From Mesorhizobium sp. J8 (GTDB lineage: Bacteria; Pseudomonadota; Alphaproteobacteria; Rhizobiales; Rhizobiaceae): a stretch of DNA of 64,000 bases. The position numbers were made by a program, and so were the translations under genes. Within the stretch, counting starts at the first letter, position 1. Each line of letters opens with the position of its first letter. Below the pieces are notes generated by a model. The model worked only from the letters and a program-made list of their open reading frames with translations. It was not told where the DNA came from and did not search any database. The stretch lies in contig NZ_AP024109.1 in assembly GCF_016591715.1 (NCBI RefSeq), forward strand, positions 930,001-994,000, written 5' to 3'. Below, piece by piece: positions 53,138-62,000 of the stretch.

Positions 53138-54394
53138 ATGAAGGTCCTGGTTCTCGGCGCCGGCGTGGTTGGCACGGCGGCCGCCTATTATCTGGCAAGG
53201 GACGGTCACGAGGTGACGGTGATCGAGCGCCACGAAGCGGCGGCGCGGGGCACCAGTCAGTCGAATGCCGGGCTGGTGTCGCCGGGCGACGCCACCGCCT
53301 GGGCCTCGCCCGCCGCGCTGAAGACCTTTTTGCGCGCGCTTTGGAACCACGATCTCGGCATCAAGGTCAGGCTGCGCCTCGATCCCTATTTCTATGCCTG
53401 GAGCCTGCGCTTCCTGCGCGAATGCACGGTGACGCGGCTGCGCGCCAACACCGACATCAAGCTCAGGCTCGCGCTCCATTCCCGCGCGTGCATCAATCAG
53501 CTGTCGGAGGAAACCGGCATCCATTACGACGAGCGCAAGAAGGGCATTCTCTACTTCTTCCGGTCGCAAAAGAGCCTCGACACCGGCACCGACAATTACC
53601 GCTATCTCGGCGAGCACGGCCTGCCGATCGAGATCGTCGGCCGCGAGCGCCTGGTCGAGCTGGAGCCAGGGCTTGCCGGCGTGAAGGAGAAGATCGCGGG
53701 TGGCATCTATTCGCCGATCGATCAGACCGGCGATTCGAAGCGATTCACCGACAATCTCGCCGCCTATGCCGCCGAGAAGCTCGGCGTCAAATTCCTGTTC
53801 GGCACGACGGTCCGGGGCCTCGACATCGAGGGCGACCGGGTGCGCGCCGTCATGACCTCGGCAGGCCCGGTCACCGGCGACGCGGTCGTCATTTCCATGG
53901 GGCCGGAAAGCGGTTTGCTCGGCCGCCGCTACGGCGTCGACCTGCCGGTCTATCCGGTGAAGGGTTATACGGCGACGATCCCGTTGGAGGACGAAAGCAA
54001 GGGGCCGACCATGGGCGGCGCCGATGAGGACCGGCTGATCGGCTATTCCAGGCTCGGCAATCGCCTGCGCATGTCCTCGACGGCCGAATTCACCGGCTTC
54101 GACCGCAGCTTCAAGCCCAGCGATTTCAGGACCATCCTGGAAACCGGCAAGGATCTTTTCCCTGGCGCTTTCGACGAGAAGAAGGCGCTGCTGTGGGCCG
54201 GCCTGAGGCCGATGATGCCGAATTCCGTGCCGGTCATTGGCCAGGCGAAATACAGCAACCTCTATCTCGATACCGGCCACGGCCATGTCGGCTGGACCAT
54301 GGCCTGCGGCTCGGGGCAGTTCCTGTCGGATGTCGTCGCCGGCAGGAAGCCGCAGATCGATCCCAACGGATTGCTGTACGGGACAGCGCGCTGA
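53138..54394 (+). CDS. D-amino-acid dehydrogenase (DadA-like)
   Basis: 418-residue FAD oxidoreductase of the DadA family, deaminating D-amino acids in the inner membrane. The FAD Rossmann motif is VLGAGVVGTAAAYYLARDGH, and TSQSNAGLVSPGDATAWASP is a DadA signature. The C-terminal ALLWAGLRPMMPNSVPVIG and TGHGHVGWTMACGSG close the FAD site. The gene starts at ATG 53138 and is followed by a RIME-like repeat. No dadX racemase gene is adjacent. Confidence 0.9.
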   Translation: MKVLVLGAGVVGTAAAYYLARDGHEVTVIERHEAAARGTSQSNAGLVSPGDATAWASPAALKTFLRALWNHDLGIKVRLRLDPYFYAWSLRFLRECTVTRLRANTDIKLRLALHSRACINQLSEETGIHYDERKKGILYFFRSQKSLDTGTDNYRYLGEHGLPIEIVGRERLVELEPGLAGVKEKIAGGIYSPIDQTGDSKRFTDNLAAYAAEKLGVKFLFGTTVRGLDIEGDRVRAVMTSAGPVTGDAVVISMGPESGLLGRRYGVDLPVYPVKGYTATIPLEDESKGPTMGGADEDRLIGYSRLGNRLRMSSTAEFTGFDRSFKPSDFRTILETGKDLFPGAFDEKKALLWAGLRPMMPNSVPVIGQAKYSNLYLDTGHGHVGWTMACGSGQFLSDVVAGRKPQIDPNGLLYGTAR

Positions 54395-54410
54395 AAGGTC
54401 TTGCCGAGGT

Positions 54411-54596
54411 CGTCGCTGCCCCTCATCCGCCTGCCGGCACCTTCTGCCCCTTGAAACGGGGAGAAGAGAGCTGTAGCCACGCCGGCACCCATTTCTGCGA
54501 CGTTGAAATTGGCGAAATCGCGGGTGACGGCGTCCTTCTCCCCGTCACTATACGGGGAGAAATGCCCGGCAGGGCAATGAGGGGCAGCGCCAACCT
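54411..54596. repeat. RIME-like intergenic mosaic repeat (copy 2)
   Basis: Contains CGCTGCCCCTCATCCGCCTG, then the mirrored AGGGCAATGAGGGGCAGCG, with CTTCTCCCCGT/ACGGGGAGAA stems inside. It lies between convergent dadA-like and rhaK genes. Related copies are at 23713 and 59808. Confidence 0.78.
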
Positions 54597-54597
54597 G

Positions 54598-55950
54598 TCA
54601 AATAGAGCGCCACCAGGCCCGAGCATATTCGCCCCAGGACTGATCGGTCGGTGGTTCTGTGCGCTCACCCTTGCTCATCACGATGACGCGATCTGAGGCT
54701 AACAAGGCCGCGCCGATGCTGGTTCCGGTCGAGGTCTCCGATGCGATGACCGGCCGCTGCGTCGCTGCCGCCAGCATGCGGACGAACAGCCGGTTGCGCG
54801 CGAACGGTCCCTCGACCGTCGTCGGCCCGTCGCCGCCGATCAGCTCGAGGCAGGTCGCGGTCATCAGGGCCAGATAGAACGAGACGGCGGCAAAGCGCTG
54901 GCCGGAGCTCAGATCGCCGGCGTTATGCCATTGCGCGGCGCGATGCGGGAATGGCCCGGAGCCCTGTTGGGTGGATGGCAGCAGCAAGATCTGGCGCGCC
55001 AGCACGGCGGCGATATCGGCCTCGCTCCATTCCTGCGGCTGGCCCTCGGTCAGCAGCGAAAACTCGCGTCCGCCCATGAAGCGCGCCGACGGCACCGGAT
55101 CGCCGAACGCGCTGACATTGACCAGCGTGTCGCGCGCCGCATCCAGCTCGACCTTTCGGCCGCCTACCGCCATCGACACCACCCAAGTGCCGGTCGAGAC
55201 GACGGAGAAGGGCGGCGCGTCGGACAGCAGATGCGGCAGCAGCGAGGCGTTGGAATCGTGCAGGCCGCAGGATACGGGCGTCTGTGGGCCCAGTCCTGTC
55301 CGCGCGGCGATCGCCGGCAGGATCGGGCCAAGCCGGTCCCTGGCCGGCCGCACCGGCGCCATCAACCGGCGCCAACCCATTCTGTCCACCAGCGAGGAGT
55401 AATCGGACATCCAGGGGTTCCACAGATCGGTGTGGCAGCCGAGAGATGTCACTTCATTGGCGGCAATACCGGTCAGCCGCAGCGCCCAATATTGCGGGTA
55501 CATCAGCATCACGGCTGCCTTGGCGAATTCCACCGGAAAACGCTTCTGCTGCCATAAGAACTGCGCGCCGAGATTGAGGCCGATCGGCAACCGCGGCGTG
55601 CCGGTCTCGGCGAAGGGGGGACGTGTGGCGTCATAGTCGGCCGCAAGCTCGTCGGGTCCATCGAATTCGTAATCGAGCACCGGTAGCACCAGTTCGCCGG
55701 CGCCATCGACCAGCGCGCCGGTCGCGCCATGCGTGGTGATCGAGATCGCATCGATGCGCCGTTCGCGGTTGAGATCGGCGAGGCTGTTCAGGATGAAAGT
55801 CCACAGCGCCTCGACATCGTGATGCGGGTAGGACGCCTGCCGCACCGGCGCGTTGGCGATACGGCGCAGCGCGATCTCGCTCAGTGTCGCGAGATCGACC
55901 AGCGCCACCTTGGCGTTGGTCTTGCCGATATCGATGACGGCGACGATCAT
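54598..55950 (-). CDS. rhaK: Rhamnose kinase RhaK (FGGY family)
   Basis: 450-residue FGGY carbohydrate kinase. The N-terminal ATP-binding strand is [17 protein letters not shown]. The sugar-binding [12 protein letters not shown] and the second-domain [15 protein letters not shown] are in place. In Rhizobium leguminosarum RhaK phosphorylates rhamnose (or rhamnulose) and is also needed for transport. ATG 55950 overlaps the rhaU stop by four bases. The much longer opening to 56094 is antisense shadow and is rejected. It is the last gene of rhaRSTPQUK. Confidence 0.92.
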   Translation of the reverse strand: MIVAVIDIGKTNAKVALVDLATLSEIALRRIANAPVRQASYPHHDVEALWTFILNSLADLNRERRIDAISITTHGATGALVDGAGELVLPVLDYEFDGPDELAADYDATRPPFAETGTPRLPIGLNLGAQFLWQQKRFPVEFAKAAVMLMYPQYWALRLTGIAANEVTSLGCHTDLWNPWMSDYSSLVDRMGWRRLMAPVRPARDRLGPILPAIAARTGLGPQTPVSCGLHDSNASLLPHLLSDAPPFSVVSTGTWVVSMAVGGRKVELDAARDTLVNVSAFGDPVPSARFMGGREFSLLTEGQPQEWSEADIAAVLARQILLLPSTQQGSGPFPHRAAQWHNAGDLSSGQRFAAVSFYLALMTATCLELIGGDGPTTVEGPFARNRLFVRMLAAATQRPVIASETSTGTSIGAALLASDRVIVMSKGERTEPPTDQSWGEYARAWWRSI

Positions 55951-56261
55951 GCCATATGGAACATTGTTTCCAGCGGCACCGCCACCGGCTCGTTGTCGGG
56001 TTTGGTCTCCATGAGGTCGCCCATATAAGCCCACCAGCGCTGCATCACCGGGTGCTTCGGCAGGTCCGCCATGCCGTGGTCGCTGCTTCGCCACAGCACG
56101 CCGAACAGGATGTTGGTGTCCTCGTCGAGATGGATCGAATAGTCGGAAACGCCGGCCTCTCTCAGCAGCGCGACCAGCTCCGGCCAGATCTCGTCATGGC
56201 GGCGCTTGTATTCGGCCTTCATGCCGGGGTTGAGCTTCATCTTGAAGGCATATTTCTCCAT
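55947..56261 (-). CDS. rhaU: L-rhamnose mutarotase RhaU
   Basis: 104-residue mutarotase interconverting alpha- and beta-L-rhamnose. The family core is [20 protein letters not shown] and [17 protein letters not shown], with the catalytic-type histidine/tyrosine region, then [19 protein letters not shown] 56261 overlaps the rhaQ stop by one base, and the stop overlaps rhaK. Strong operon coupling. Confidence 0.94.
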   Translation of the reverse strand: MEKYAFKMKLNPGMKAEYKRRHDEIWPELVALLREAGVSDYSIHLDEDTNILFGVLWRSSDHGMADLPKHPVMQRWWAYMGDLMETKPDNEPVAVPLETMFHMA

Positions 56262-57262
56262 CAGGCGAAGCGTCCTTCGCGCAGCCGCCGCCAAACGATC
56301 GGCAGGGCGATGACGATGATCAAAAGCAGGCCGATGAAGATCGACATGACGATGCCGGGCACGTTGAGCAGGCCGAGGCCGAAGGTCACCAGTCCCATGA
56401 TGAAGGCGGCGAGCACGACGCCGAGGATGCTGCCCGCGCCGCCGAGGATCGAGACGCCACCGAGAACAACCATGGTGATGGCTTCGAGCTCGTAGCCCTG
56501 CGCGATCGACGGCCGCGTCGAGCCGAGCCGCGAGGTGATCAGCACCGAGGCGATGCCCGACATCAGCCCGGTCAGGCAGAACAGGATGAATTTTATACGG
56601 TCGACGCGAACGCCGGAAAACTGGCAGGCGACCGGATTGTTGCCGATGGCGAAGACCCTGCGGCCGAAGCTCGTGCGGTGCAGCACGAACCAGTAGATCA
56701 GCGCCGCGACGAGGAACAGCGCCAGCTCGAACGAGAAAACCCACCAGACATAACCCTGGCCGAAGAACGCGAAACTCTCCGGATAGCCTTTGTAGGCCTG
56801 GTCGCCGAGGATGATGAAGGCGATACCGCGGAACAGGCTCATCGTGCCGATGGTGACGACGATGGACGGCAGACCGAGCCGCGTGACCAGCAGTCCGTTG
56901 AAGGCGCCGCAGGCGAGGCCGACGGCAATGCCGATTAGCACCAGCACCGGCGTGCCGGCGCCGGCCTGCACGGCCATGCCCATCATCGTCGAGGCTAAAG
57001 CCACGATCGCGGCGACGGAGAGGTCGATCTCGCCCGAAATGATCAGCAGCGCCATCGCAAGCGCGATCAGCCCTTTTTCGGTGAAGTTGAAGGTCAGGTC
57101 CGACAGCGACCACGGATCGAGGAAATAGGGCGAAGCAAAACTGTTCACCGCGAAGATGGCGACCGCGATGACGACCAGCAGCGCCTCCCAGGAGAAGATC
57201 GCCGAGGAAAGCGGCTTGTCGAGCCGGTCGGGGATGTGGCGCGGGGCAGGGGTGTCGGTCAT
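56261..57262 (-). CDS. rhaQ: Rhamnose ABC transporter permease RhaQ
   Basis: 333-residue inner-membrane permease of the ribose-type family with about ten hydrophobic segments. [20 protein letters not shown] and [20 protein letters not shown] are its conserved regions. It forms one half of the rhamnose channel with RhaP. The start overlaps the rhaP stop by four bases. Confidence 0.92.
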   Translation of the reverse strand: MTDTPAPRHIPDRLDKPLSSAIFSWEALLVVIAVAIFAVNSFASPYFLDPWSLSDLTFNFTEKGLIALAMALLIISGEIDLSVAAIVALASTMMGMAVQAGAGTPVLVLIGIAVGLACGAFNGLLVTRLGLPSIVVTIGTMSLFRGIAFIILGDQAYKGYPESFAFFGQGYVWWVFSFELALFLVAALIYWFVLHRTSFGRRVFAIGNNPVACQFSGVRVDRIKFILFCLTGLMSGIASVLITSRLGSTRPSIAQGYELEAITMVVLGGVSILGGAGSILGVVLAAFIMGLVTFGLGLLNVPGIVMSIFIGLLLIIVIALPIVWRRLREGRFA

Positions 57263-58236
57263 GCCGCTTCCGCCTTTCTCAGGATGATGCGGCCTTGCCG
57301 GCGCTCGCCGCGCGCGTTGAGCACCACGGCCAGGATGATGGCGCTGCCCGAGATCGCCATCTGCCAGAAGGGGGAAATGTTGATGACCGGCAGGGCGTTG
57401 GAGATGATGCCGAGGAACAGCGCGCCCAGCACCGCGCCGCCGACGGAGCCGATGCCGCCGGCGATCGAGATGCCGCCGATGACGCAGGCGGCGATGATGT
57501 TGAGCTCATAGCCGTTCGCGACCTCGACCGAGGCGATCACATAGCGCGAGATCCACAGATAGCCGGCGAGCCCGCCGATCATGCCGGAAATGCAAAAGAC
57601 GATGAATTTTGTCCGGCCGACATCGATGCCTGCATAGACCGATGCGGTCGGGTTGACGCCGATGGCGTAGATCGAGCGGCCGATTTGGGTGCGCGTCATC
57701 ACCAGGAAGAACAGCCCGATCACGATGATCGCGATCCAGGACAGCACCGGGATGCCGAGGAAGGCGGCGCGCTGGAAATTGATGAAGTCCGGGCTCATCT
57801 GGTCGGCATTGACCCAGGCGCCGCCGGAGACGACGAAGGTGGCGCCGCGATAGATGGTGAGCGTGCCCAACGTCACCACGATCGAGGGGATGTTCAGCCG
57901 CCACACCAGGAAGCCGTTGATGGCGCCCAGCACCAGCCCGACGGCGAGAGCGATCATGATGAGCACCGGGATCGGGATCGCCGGATGCGCGGCGTTGAGC
58001 ATCGCCACCACCATGCCGGTGAAACACAGGTTGGACGCCATCGAGAGATCGATCGAGCGCGTCAGGATCACCACCATCTGTCCTAACGCCAGGATCATCA
58101 GGATCGACGTGTCGTTGAACACCTGCCGCAGATTCGCCGGATCGGCGAAGCCGGGGAAGCGCGTCGAGATCAGTCCGATCAGCACGACGATGCCGGCGAG
58201 CAGCCAGATCTCGCGGTATTTGAGGAAGTTCTTCAT
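57259..58236 (-). CDS. rhaP: Rhamnose ABC transporter permease RhaP
   Basis: 325-residue permease homologous to Rha[21 protein letters not shown] and [20 protein letters not shown] are the conserved segments. Order in the locus (rhaT, rhaP, rhaQ) matches R. leguminosarum. Overlaps rhaT and rhaQ by four bases each. Confidence 0.92.
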   Translation of the reverse strand: MKNFLKYREIWLLAGIVVLIGLISTRFPGFADPANLRQVFNDTSILMILALGQMVVILTRSIDLSMASNLCFTGMVVAMLNAAHPAIPIPVLIMIALAVGLVLGAINGFLVWRLNIPSIVVTLGTLTIYRGATFVVSGGAWVNADQMSPDFINFQRAAFLGIPVLSWIAIIVIGLFFLVMTRTQIGRSIYAIGVNPTASVYAGIDVGRTKFIVFCISGMIGGLAGYLWISRYVIASVEVANGYELNIIAACVIGGISIAGGIGSVGGAVLGALFLGIISNALPVINISPFWQMAISGSAIILAVVLNARGERRQGRIILRKAEAA

Positions 58237-59774
58237 GCCGCGATCCCCGCTGCCGTCCGAACCAGCGTCTCGGCATCCAAGCCCTTGTTGTCGTAGGTGG
58301 CCGCGATGCGGCCTTCGCGCATGACCACCACGCGGTCGGACATGCCGAGGATCTCGGGCAGTTCCGACGAAACCATGATCACCGAAAGCCCCTGCGCGAC
58401 CAGCTCGGCCATGAAGCCATGCACGGCGGCCTTGGAGCCGATGTCGATGCCTTTGGTCGGCTCGTCGAGGATAATGACTTTAGGCGCCGTCGCCAGCCAC
58501 TTGGCGATGACCACCTTCTGCTGGTTGCCGCCGGACAGCGTGCCGACGTCCTGGCTGAGCGATGAGGCGCGCAGGTCGAGCCGCTCGGTATAGGAGCGGG
58601 CGAGCGCGAACTCTTCCGCGAGCCTCAGCACGCCTGATTTCGAGGTGCGCTTGAGCGATGGCAGCGACACGTTCTGGAAGATCGGCAGGCCGATCACCAC
58701 GCCCTGCTTGCCACGCTCTTCCGGCACATAGACGATGCCGGCCTCGATCGAATCCGCCGCCGATTTCGGCGCGATGGTCCGGCCGTCCAGCGAAATCGCG
58801 CCTCGACTGGTGCGGGTGATCCCGGCGATCGCCTGCATCACCTCGCTGCGACCGGCGCCGACCAGGCCGTAGAAGCCGAGGATCTCGCCCTTGCGCAATT
58901 CGAAGCCGATGTCGTCGAATTCGGTCGGATGCGACAGGCCGGAGACCGACAGCACCGGCGCGCCGATCTTCGGCTCGCGTTGCGGGAAGATATGGTCGAC
59001 GTTGCGGCCGACCATCATGCGCACGATCTCGTTCTGGCCGGTGTGCTTGAGGAGGCCTTCGCCGACCATCTCGCCGTCACGGAAGACGGTGTAGCGGTCG
59101 GCGATGCGGTAGATCTCGTCGAACTTGTGGCTGATGAAGAGCACCGCCTTGCCTTCGCTCTTCAGGAATTCGATCAGCAGGAAAAGCTCCTCGATCTCCT
59201 TCATCGACAGCGCCGCGGTCGGCTCGTCCATGATGACGATGCGCGCATCGATCGACATGGCGCGGGCGACCGCCACCAGATGCTTGTTGGCGATTCCGAG
59301 ATCCTTCAGCCGCGCGTCGGCGTCGATATGGCCGGCGCGCATCGTCTCCAGCACCTCGCGCGCATTCCTGCGCATGGTGCGCCAGTCGATGGTGCCGAAG
59401 CGGGTGCGCGGCGCATGGCCGAGGAAGATGTTCTCGGCGACCGAGAGGTCGTCGAACAGAACCGTTTCCTGATGGATGGCGGTGATGCCGTGGCCGAAGG
59501 CGGCGTGCGCGGTGGGCAGGGTCGTTGCCTGGCCGTCGATGGCGATCTCCCCGGAATCGGGCTGGTAGATACCGGTCATGATCTTGACCAGCGTCGACTT
59601 GCCGGCGCCGTTCTCGCCGATCAGCGCCGTCACCTGCCCGGGGTAGAGCGACAGGCTGACATTGTGCAGGGCGCGCACGCCCGGGAAACTTTTGGAAATG
59701 CCGGAGAGCGTCAGGCGGGGCGCCGAGGCTGGGGGCCGCGCCTCTACTTTGCCGTGATGGGCCGTCGTATCCAT
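58233..59774 (-). CDS. rhaT: Rhamnose ABC transporter ATPase RhaT
   Basis: 513-residue double ATPase. The N-half has Walker [10 protein letters not shown] and Walker B VIMDEPTAAL. The C-half has [15 protein letters not shown] and VIILDEPTKGID. It energises the RhaP/RhaQ channel. ATG 59774. A RIME-like repeat of about 140 bases separates it from rhaS, so its level may differ from that of the binding protein. This RhaT is an ABC ATPase and is unrelated to the E. coli RhaT proton symporter. Confidence 0.94.
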   Translation of the reverse strand: MDTTAHHGKVEARPPASAPRLTLSGISKSFPGVRALHNVSLSLYPGQVTALIGENGAGKSTLVKIMTGIYQPDSGEIAIDGQATTLPTAHAAFGHGITAIHQETVLFDDLSVAENIFLGHAPRTRFGTIDWRTMRRNAREVLETMRAGHIDADARLKDLGIANKHLVAVARAMSIDARIVIMDEPTAALSMKEIEELFLLIEFLKSEGKAVLFISHKFDEIYRIADRYTVFRDGEMVGEGLLKHTGQNEIVRMMVGRNVDHIFPQREPKIGAPVLSVSGLSHPTEFDDIGFELRKGEILGFYGLVGAGRSEVMQAIAGITRTSRGAISLDGRTIAPKSAADSIEAGIVYVPEERGKQGVVIGLPIFQNVSLPSLKRTSKSGVLRLAEEFALARSYTERLDLRASSLSQDVGTLSGGNQQKVVIAKWLATAPKVIILDEPTKGIDIGSKAAVHGFMAELVAQGLSVIMVSSELPEILGMSDRVVVMREGRIAATYDNKGLDAETLVRTAAGIAA

Positions 59775-59807
59775 AATCGTATCAAGCCCGTCTACACTCA
59801 GTGTTGA

Positions 59808-59945
59808 CTCCCCTCACCCGACCTCCGCTTCGCTCGGTCGACCTCTCCCCGAGGGGAGAGGAGCTTGCGAGCTTGGCTCCAGGCTCTTCTCCCCACCGGG
59901 GAGAAGGTGGCCGCGAAGCGGCCGGATGAGGGGCAGCGCCGTCAG
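59808..59945. repeat. RIME-like repeat inside the rha operon (copy 3)
   Basis: GACCTCTCCCCGAGGGGAGAGG and CTTCTCCCCACCGGGGAGAAGG hairpins, with GCGAAGCGGCCGGATGAGGG, sit between rhaS and rhaT. It is related to the copies at 23713 and 54411. It may act as a transcription attenuator or mRNA processing point. Confidence 0.8.
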
Positions 59946-59952
59946 TCCGAGA

Positions 59953-60948
59953 TCAATAGATCTTGGAGAACTTCTCGATGTTGGTCTTGTCGAACTGGAA
60001 GGGCGGAGCCATCGCGGCCGAGTTGGTGTCGTCGAGCGTCACCTTGCCGACGCGGCCGATCGACAGTGTGGCGCCGGGCTTGGCCTCTTCCTTCTTCACC
60101 GCCAGGTCATGCGCGAGGTAGATCGCCGAATAGCCGAGGTCGATCGGGTTCCAGAGAGCAACAGCCTGCGAAGCGCCGTTGTCGATGAACTTCTTGAACT
60201 CGGAAGGCAGGGCAAGACCTGTGACATTCACCTTGCCGATCAGGTTCTCGTCCGTGACGACCTGCGCAGCCGCTACAACACCAACTGTGGTCGGCGCGAT
60301 GATCGCCTTGAGGTTCGGGTAGGACTTCAAGAGACCCTTGGCTTCGTCGGTGCTCTTGGCCGAGTCGTCATCGCCATAGACGGTGGCGACCAGCTTGATC
60401 TTCGGGAACTTCTCCGGCAGCACCTTCTTGGCCGCTTCGATCCAGGCGTTCTGGTTGGTCGCGGTCGAGGAGGCCGAGAGGATCGCGACGTCGCCGCCCT
60501 CCGGCAGATAGTCGGCGGCGAGCTTGATGATGGTCTCGCCGATCAGGTTGGTGTCGGACGGGTTGAGGTGAAGCTGGCGGCCTTCCTTGGCGACGCCGGA
60601 GTCCCACGAGATCACGGTGATGCCGCGCTCCATCGCCTTCTTCAGCACCGGCACCAGCGCGTCGGCGTCATTGGCCGACACGGCAATGGCGTTGACCTTC
60701 TGCGCGATCAGCGAGTTGATCACTTCGATCTGCGCCTCGGCGGTAGCCTTGGTCGGGCCGGTGTAGATGACGTCGACATCGCCCAATTCCTTGGCGGCTT
60801 CCTCGGCGCCCTTGTTGGCGGCGTCGAAGAAGCCGTTGCCGAGCGACTTCACCACCAGCGCGATCTTGACGTTCTCGGCATAGGCGGCATTGACGAACAT
60901 GGCGGCGGAAAAGGCCGCCGTAACCAGCAGTTTCTTCAAAAAGCTCAT
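59953..60948 (-). CDS. rhaS: Rhamnose periplasmic binding protein RhaS
   Basis: 331-residue periplasmic binding protein with a signal peptide (MSFLKKLLVTAAFSAAMFVN, cut after AAYA). The mature protein has NVKIALVVKSLGNGFFDAAN and VISWDSGVAKEGRQLHLNPS, typical of ribose-type family 4 proteins. It should bind L-rhamnose. ATG 60948 follows GGGAGGATA. It is unrelated to the E. coli AraC-type RhaS. Confidence 0.94.
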   Translation of the reverse strand: MSFLKKLLVTAAFSAAMFVNAAYAENVKIALVVKSLGNGFFDAANKGAEEAAKELGDVDVIYTGPTKATAEAQIEVINSLIAQKVNAIAVSANDADALVPVLKKAMERGITVISWDSGVAKEGRQLHLNPSDTNLIGETIIKLAADYLPEGGDVAILSASSTATNQNAWIEAAKKVLPEKFPKIKLVATVYGDDDSAKSTDEAKGLLKSYPNLKAIIAPTTVGVVAAAQVVTDENLIGKVNVTGLALPSEFKKFIDNGASQAVALWNPIDLGYSAIYLAHDLAVKKEEAKPGATLSIGRVGKVTLDDTNSAAMAPPFQFDKTNIEKFSKIY

Positions 60949-61002
60949 CGAATATCCTCCCTTGAGCGTTGCATTCCATCGCCGCTGCGAGCGCGAGTTC
61001 CC

Positions 61003-61812
61003 TCAGGCCTGCAGTGAAGATTCTTCCTTGTCGCTTGACTGTCTGCGGGCGACGATCAGCGCCACGCCCGCTGTTTCCAGCATCTTGGCCTCGCGGTCCT
61101 CGATGCCGTCATCGGTGATCACGGTCGCGATGCGCGACAGCCCGCACAGGATCAGGCTGGAGCGCATGCGGAATTTCGAGGAATCGACCAGCACCACCAG
61201 CTCGTCGGCCTGGTCGATCAATTTCTGCTCCGCCTGGATCAAGAGCGGGTCGCCTTCCATCAGCCCGAGCGGCCCCAGCCCTTGCGCACCCATGAACATG
61301 CGCCGCGCATAGAAATTGCGCGTCACGTCATTGTCGAAGGGCGACAGGATGATGTTCTGCTCGCGGTAGATCGTGCCGCCCGACAGCATCACCGTGTTCT
61401 TCGAATGCTTGAGCAGGTGCTCGGCGATCGGGAAGGAATTGGTGAAGATCGGCATGCGGCGGCCGGTCAGGAAATGCACCATCTGGAAGGTGGTGGTGCC
61501 GCCATTGATGATGATCGGCTCGCCGTCCGTGCAAAGGTTGACCGCTTCCCGCGCGATCGCCCGCTTCTGCGCGGCGTTCAGCGTCTCGTTGACGGAGAAG
61601 GGCCGGCCGGCGAGGCCGATGAACTGCGGCGGCGAGATCGCCTCGGCGCCGCCGCGCACCCGGCGCAGGCGTTTTTGAACATGCAGCGCCGCGATATCGC
61701 GCCGGATCGTCGCCTCGGACGAGTCCGTCAGCTCGACCATCTCCTGCACCGTCACCACCGGCTTTTCCTGGACGGCGGACAGAATGATCCTGTGGCGTTC
61801 TTTTTCGTGCAT
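61003..61812 (-). CDS. rhaR: DeoR-family rhamnose regulator RhaR
   Basis: 269-residue DeoR repressor. The helix-turn-helix (EMVELTDSSEATIRRDIAAL) is at the N-terminus, followed by the sugar-phosphate-isomerase-like DeoRC domain (IINGGTTTFQMVHFLTGRR, FMGAQGLG). It probably represses the rha genes until a rhamnose intermediate appears. ATG 61812 follows GGGAGG; the opening to 61833 is less likely. A large inverted repeat lies between it and rhaD. Confidence 0.9.
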   Translation of the reverse strand: MHEKERHRIILSAVQEKPVVTVQEMVELTDSSEATIRRDIAALHVQKRLRRVRGGAEAISPPQFIGLAGRPFSVNETLNAAQKRAIAREAVNLCTDGEPIIINGGTTTFQMVHFLTGRRMPIFTNSFPIAEHLLKHSKNTVMLSGGTIYREQNIILSPFDNDVTRNFYARRMFMGAQGLGPLGLMEGDPLLIQAEQKLIDQADELVVLVDSSKFRMRSSLILCGLSRIATVITDDGIEDREAKMLETAGVALIVARRQSSDKEESSLQA

Positions 61813-61867
61813 GGTTCCTCCCAGCCCAGGCATCAGGCACTAGAAAACGCGCAGTGTCAATCATTTC

Positions 61868-61904
61868 CGATCATATAATTTCATTGTGCAGTGCAATATG
61901 ATCG
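61868..61904. promoter_or_regulatory. Inverted repeat in the rhaR/rhaD divergent promoter
   Basis: CGATCATAT (61868-61876) and ATATGATCG (61896-61904) are perfect 9-base arms separated by 19 bases. TTGACA at 61922-61927 may be the rhaD -35. The site fits a RhaR (DeoR) operator acting on both divergent genes. Confidence 0.6.
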
Positions 61905-62000
61905 ATCTTGATCGTTTCTGATTGACAAGCGGGGCGCTTGCGTAGACATTCGCCGCGAGAAAAGAGGAGCGCGGCGCTCGCGCTCCAAGGGAGGATACCT

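Noticed and set aside
23713..59945. CRISPR array from repeated intergenic sequence
   Set aside because: The repeats are few, far apart, palindromic and not separated by uniform spacers; no cas genes are present.
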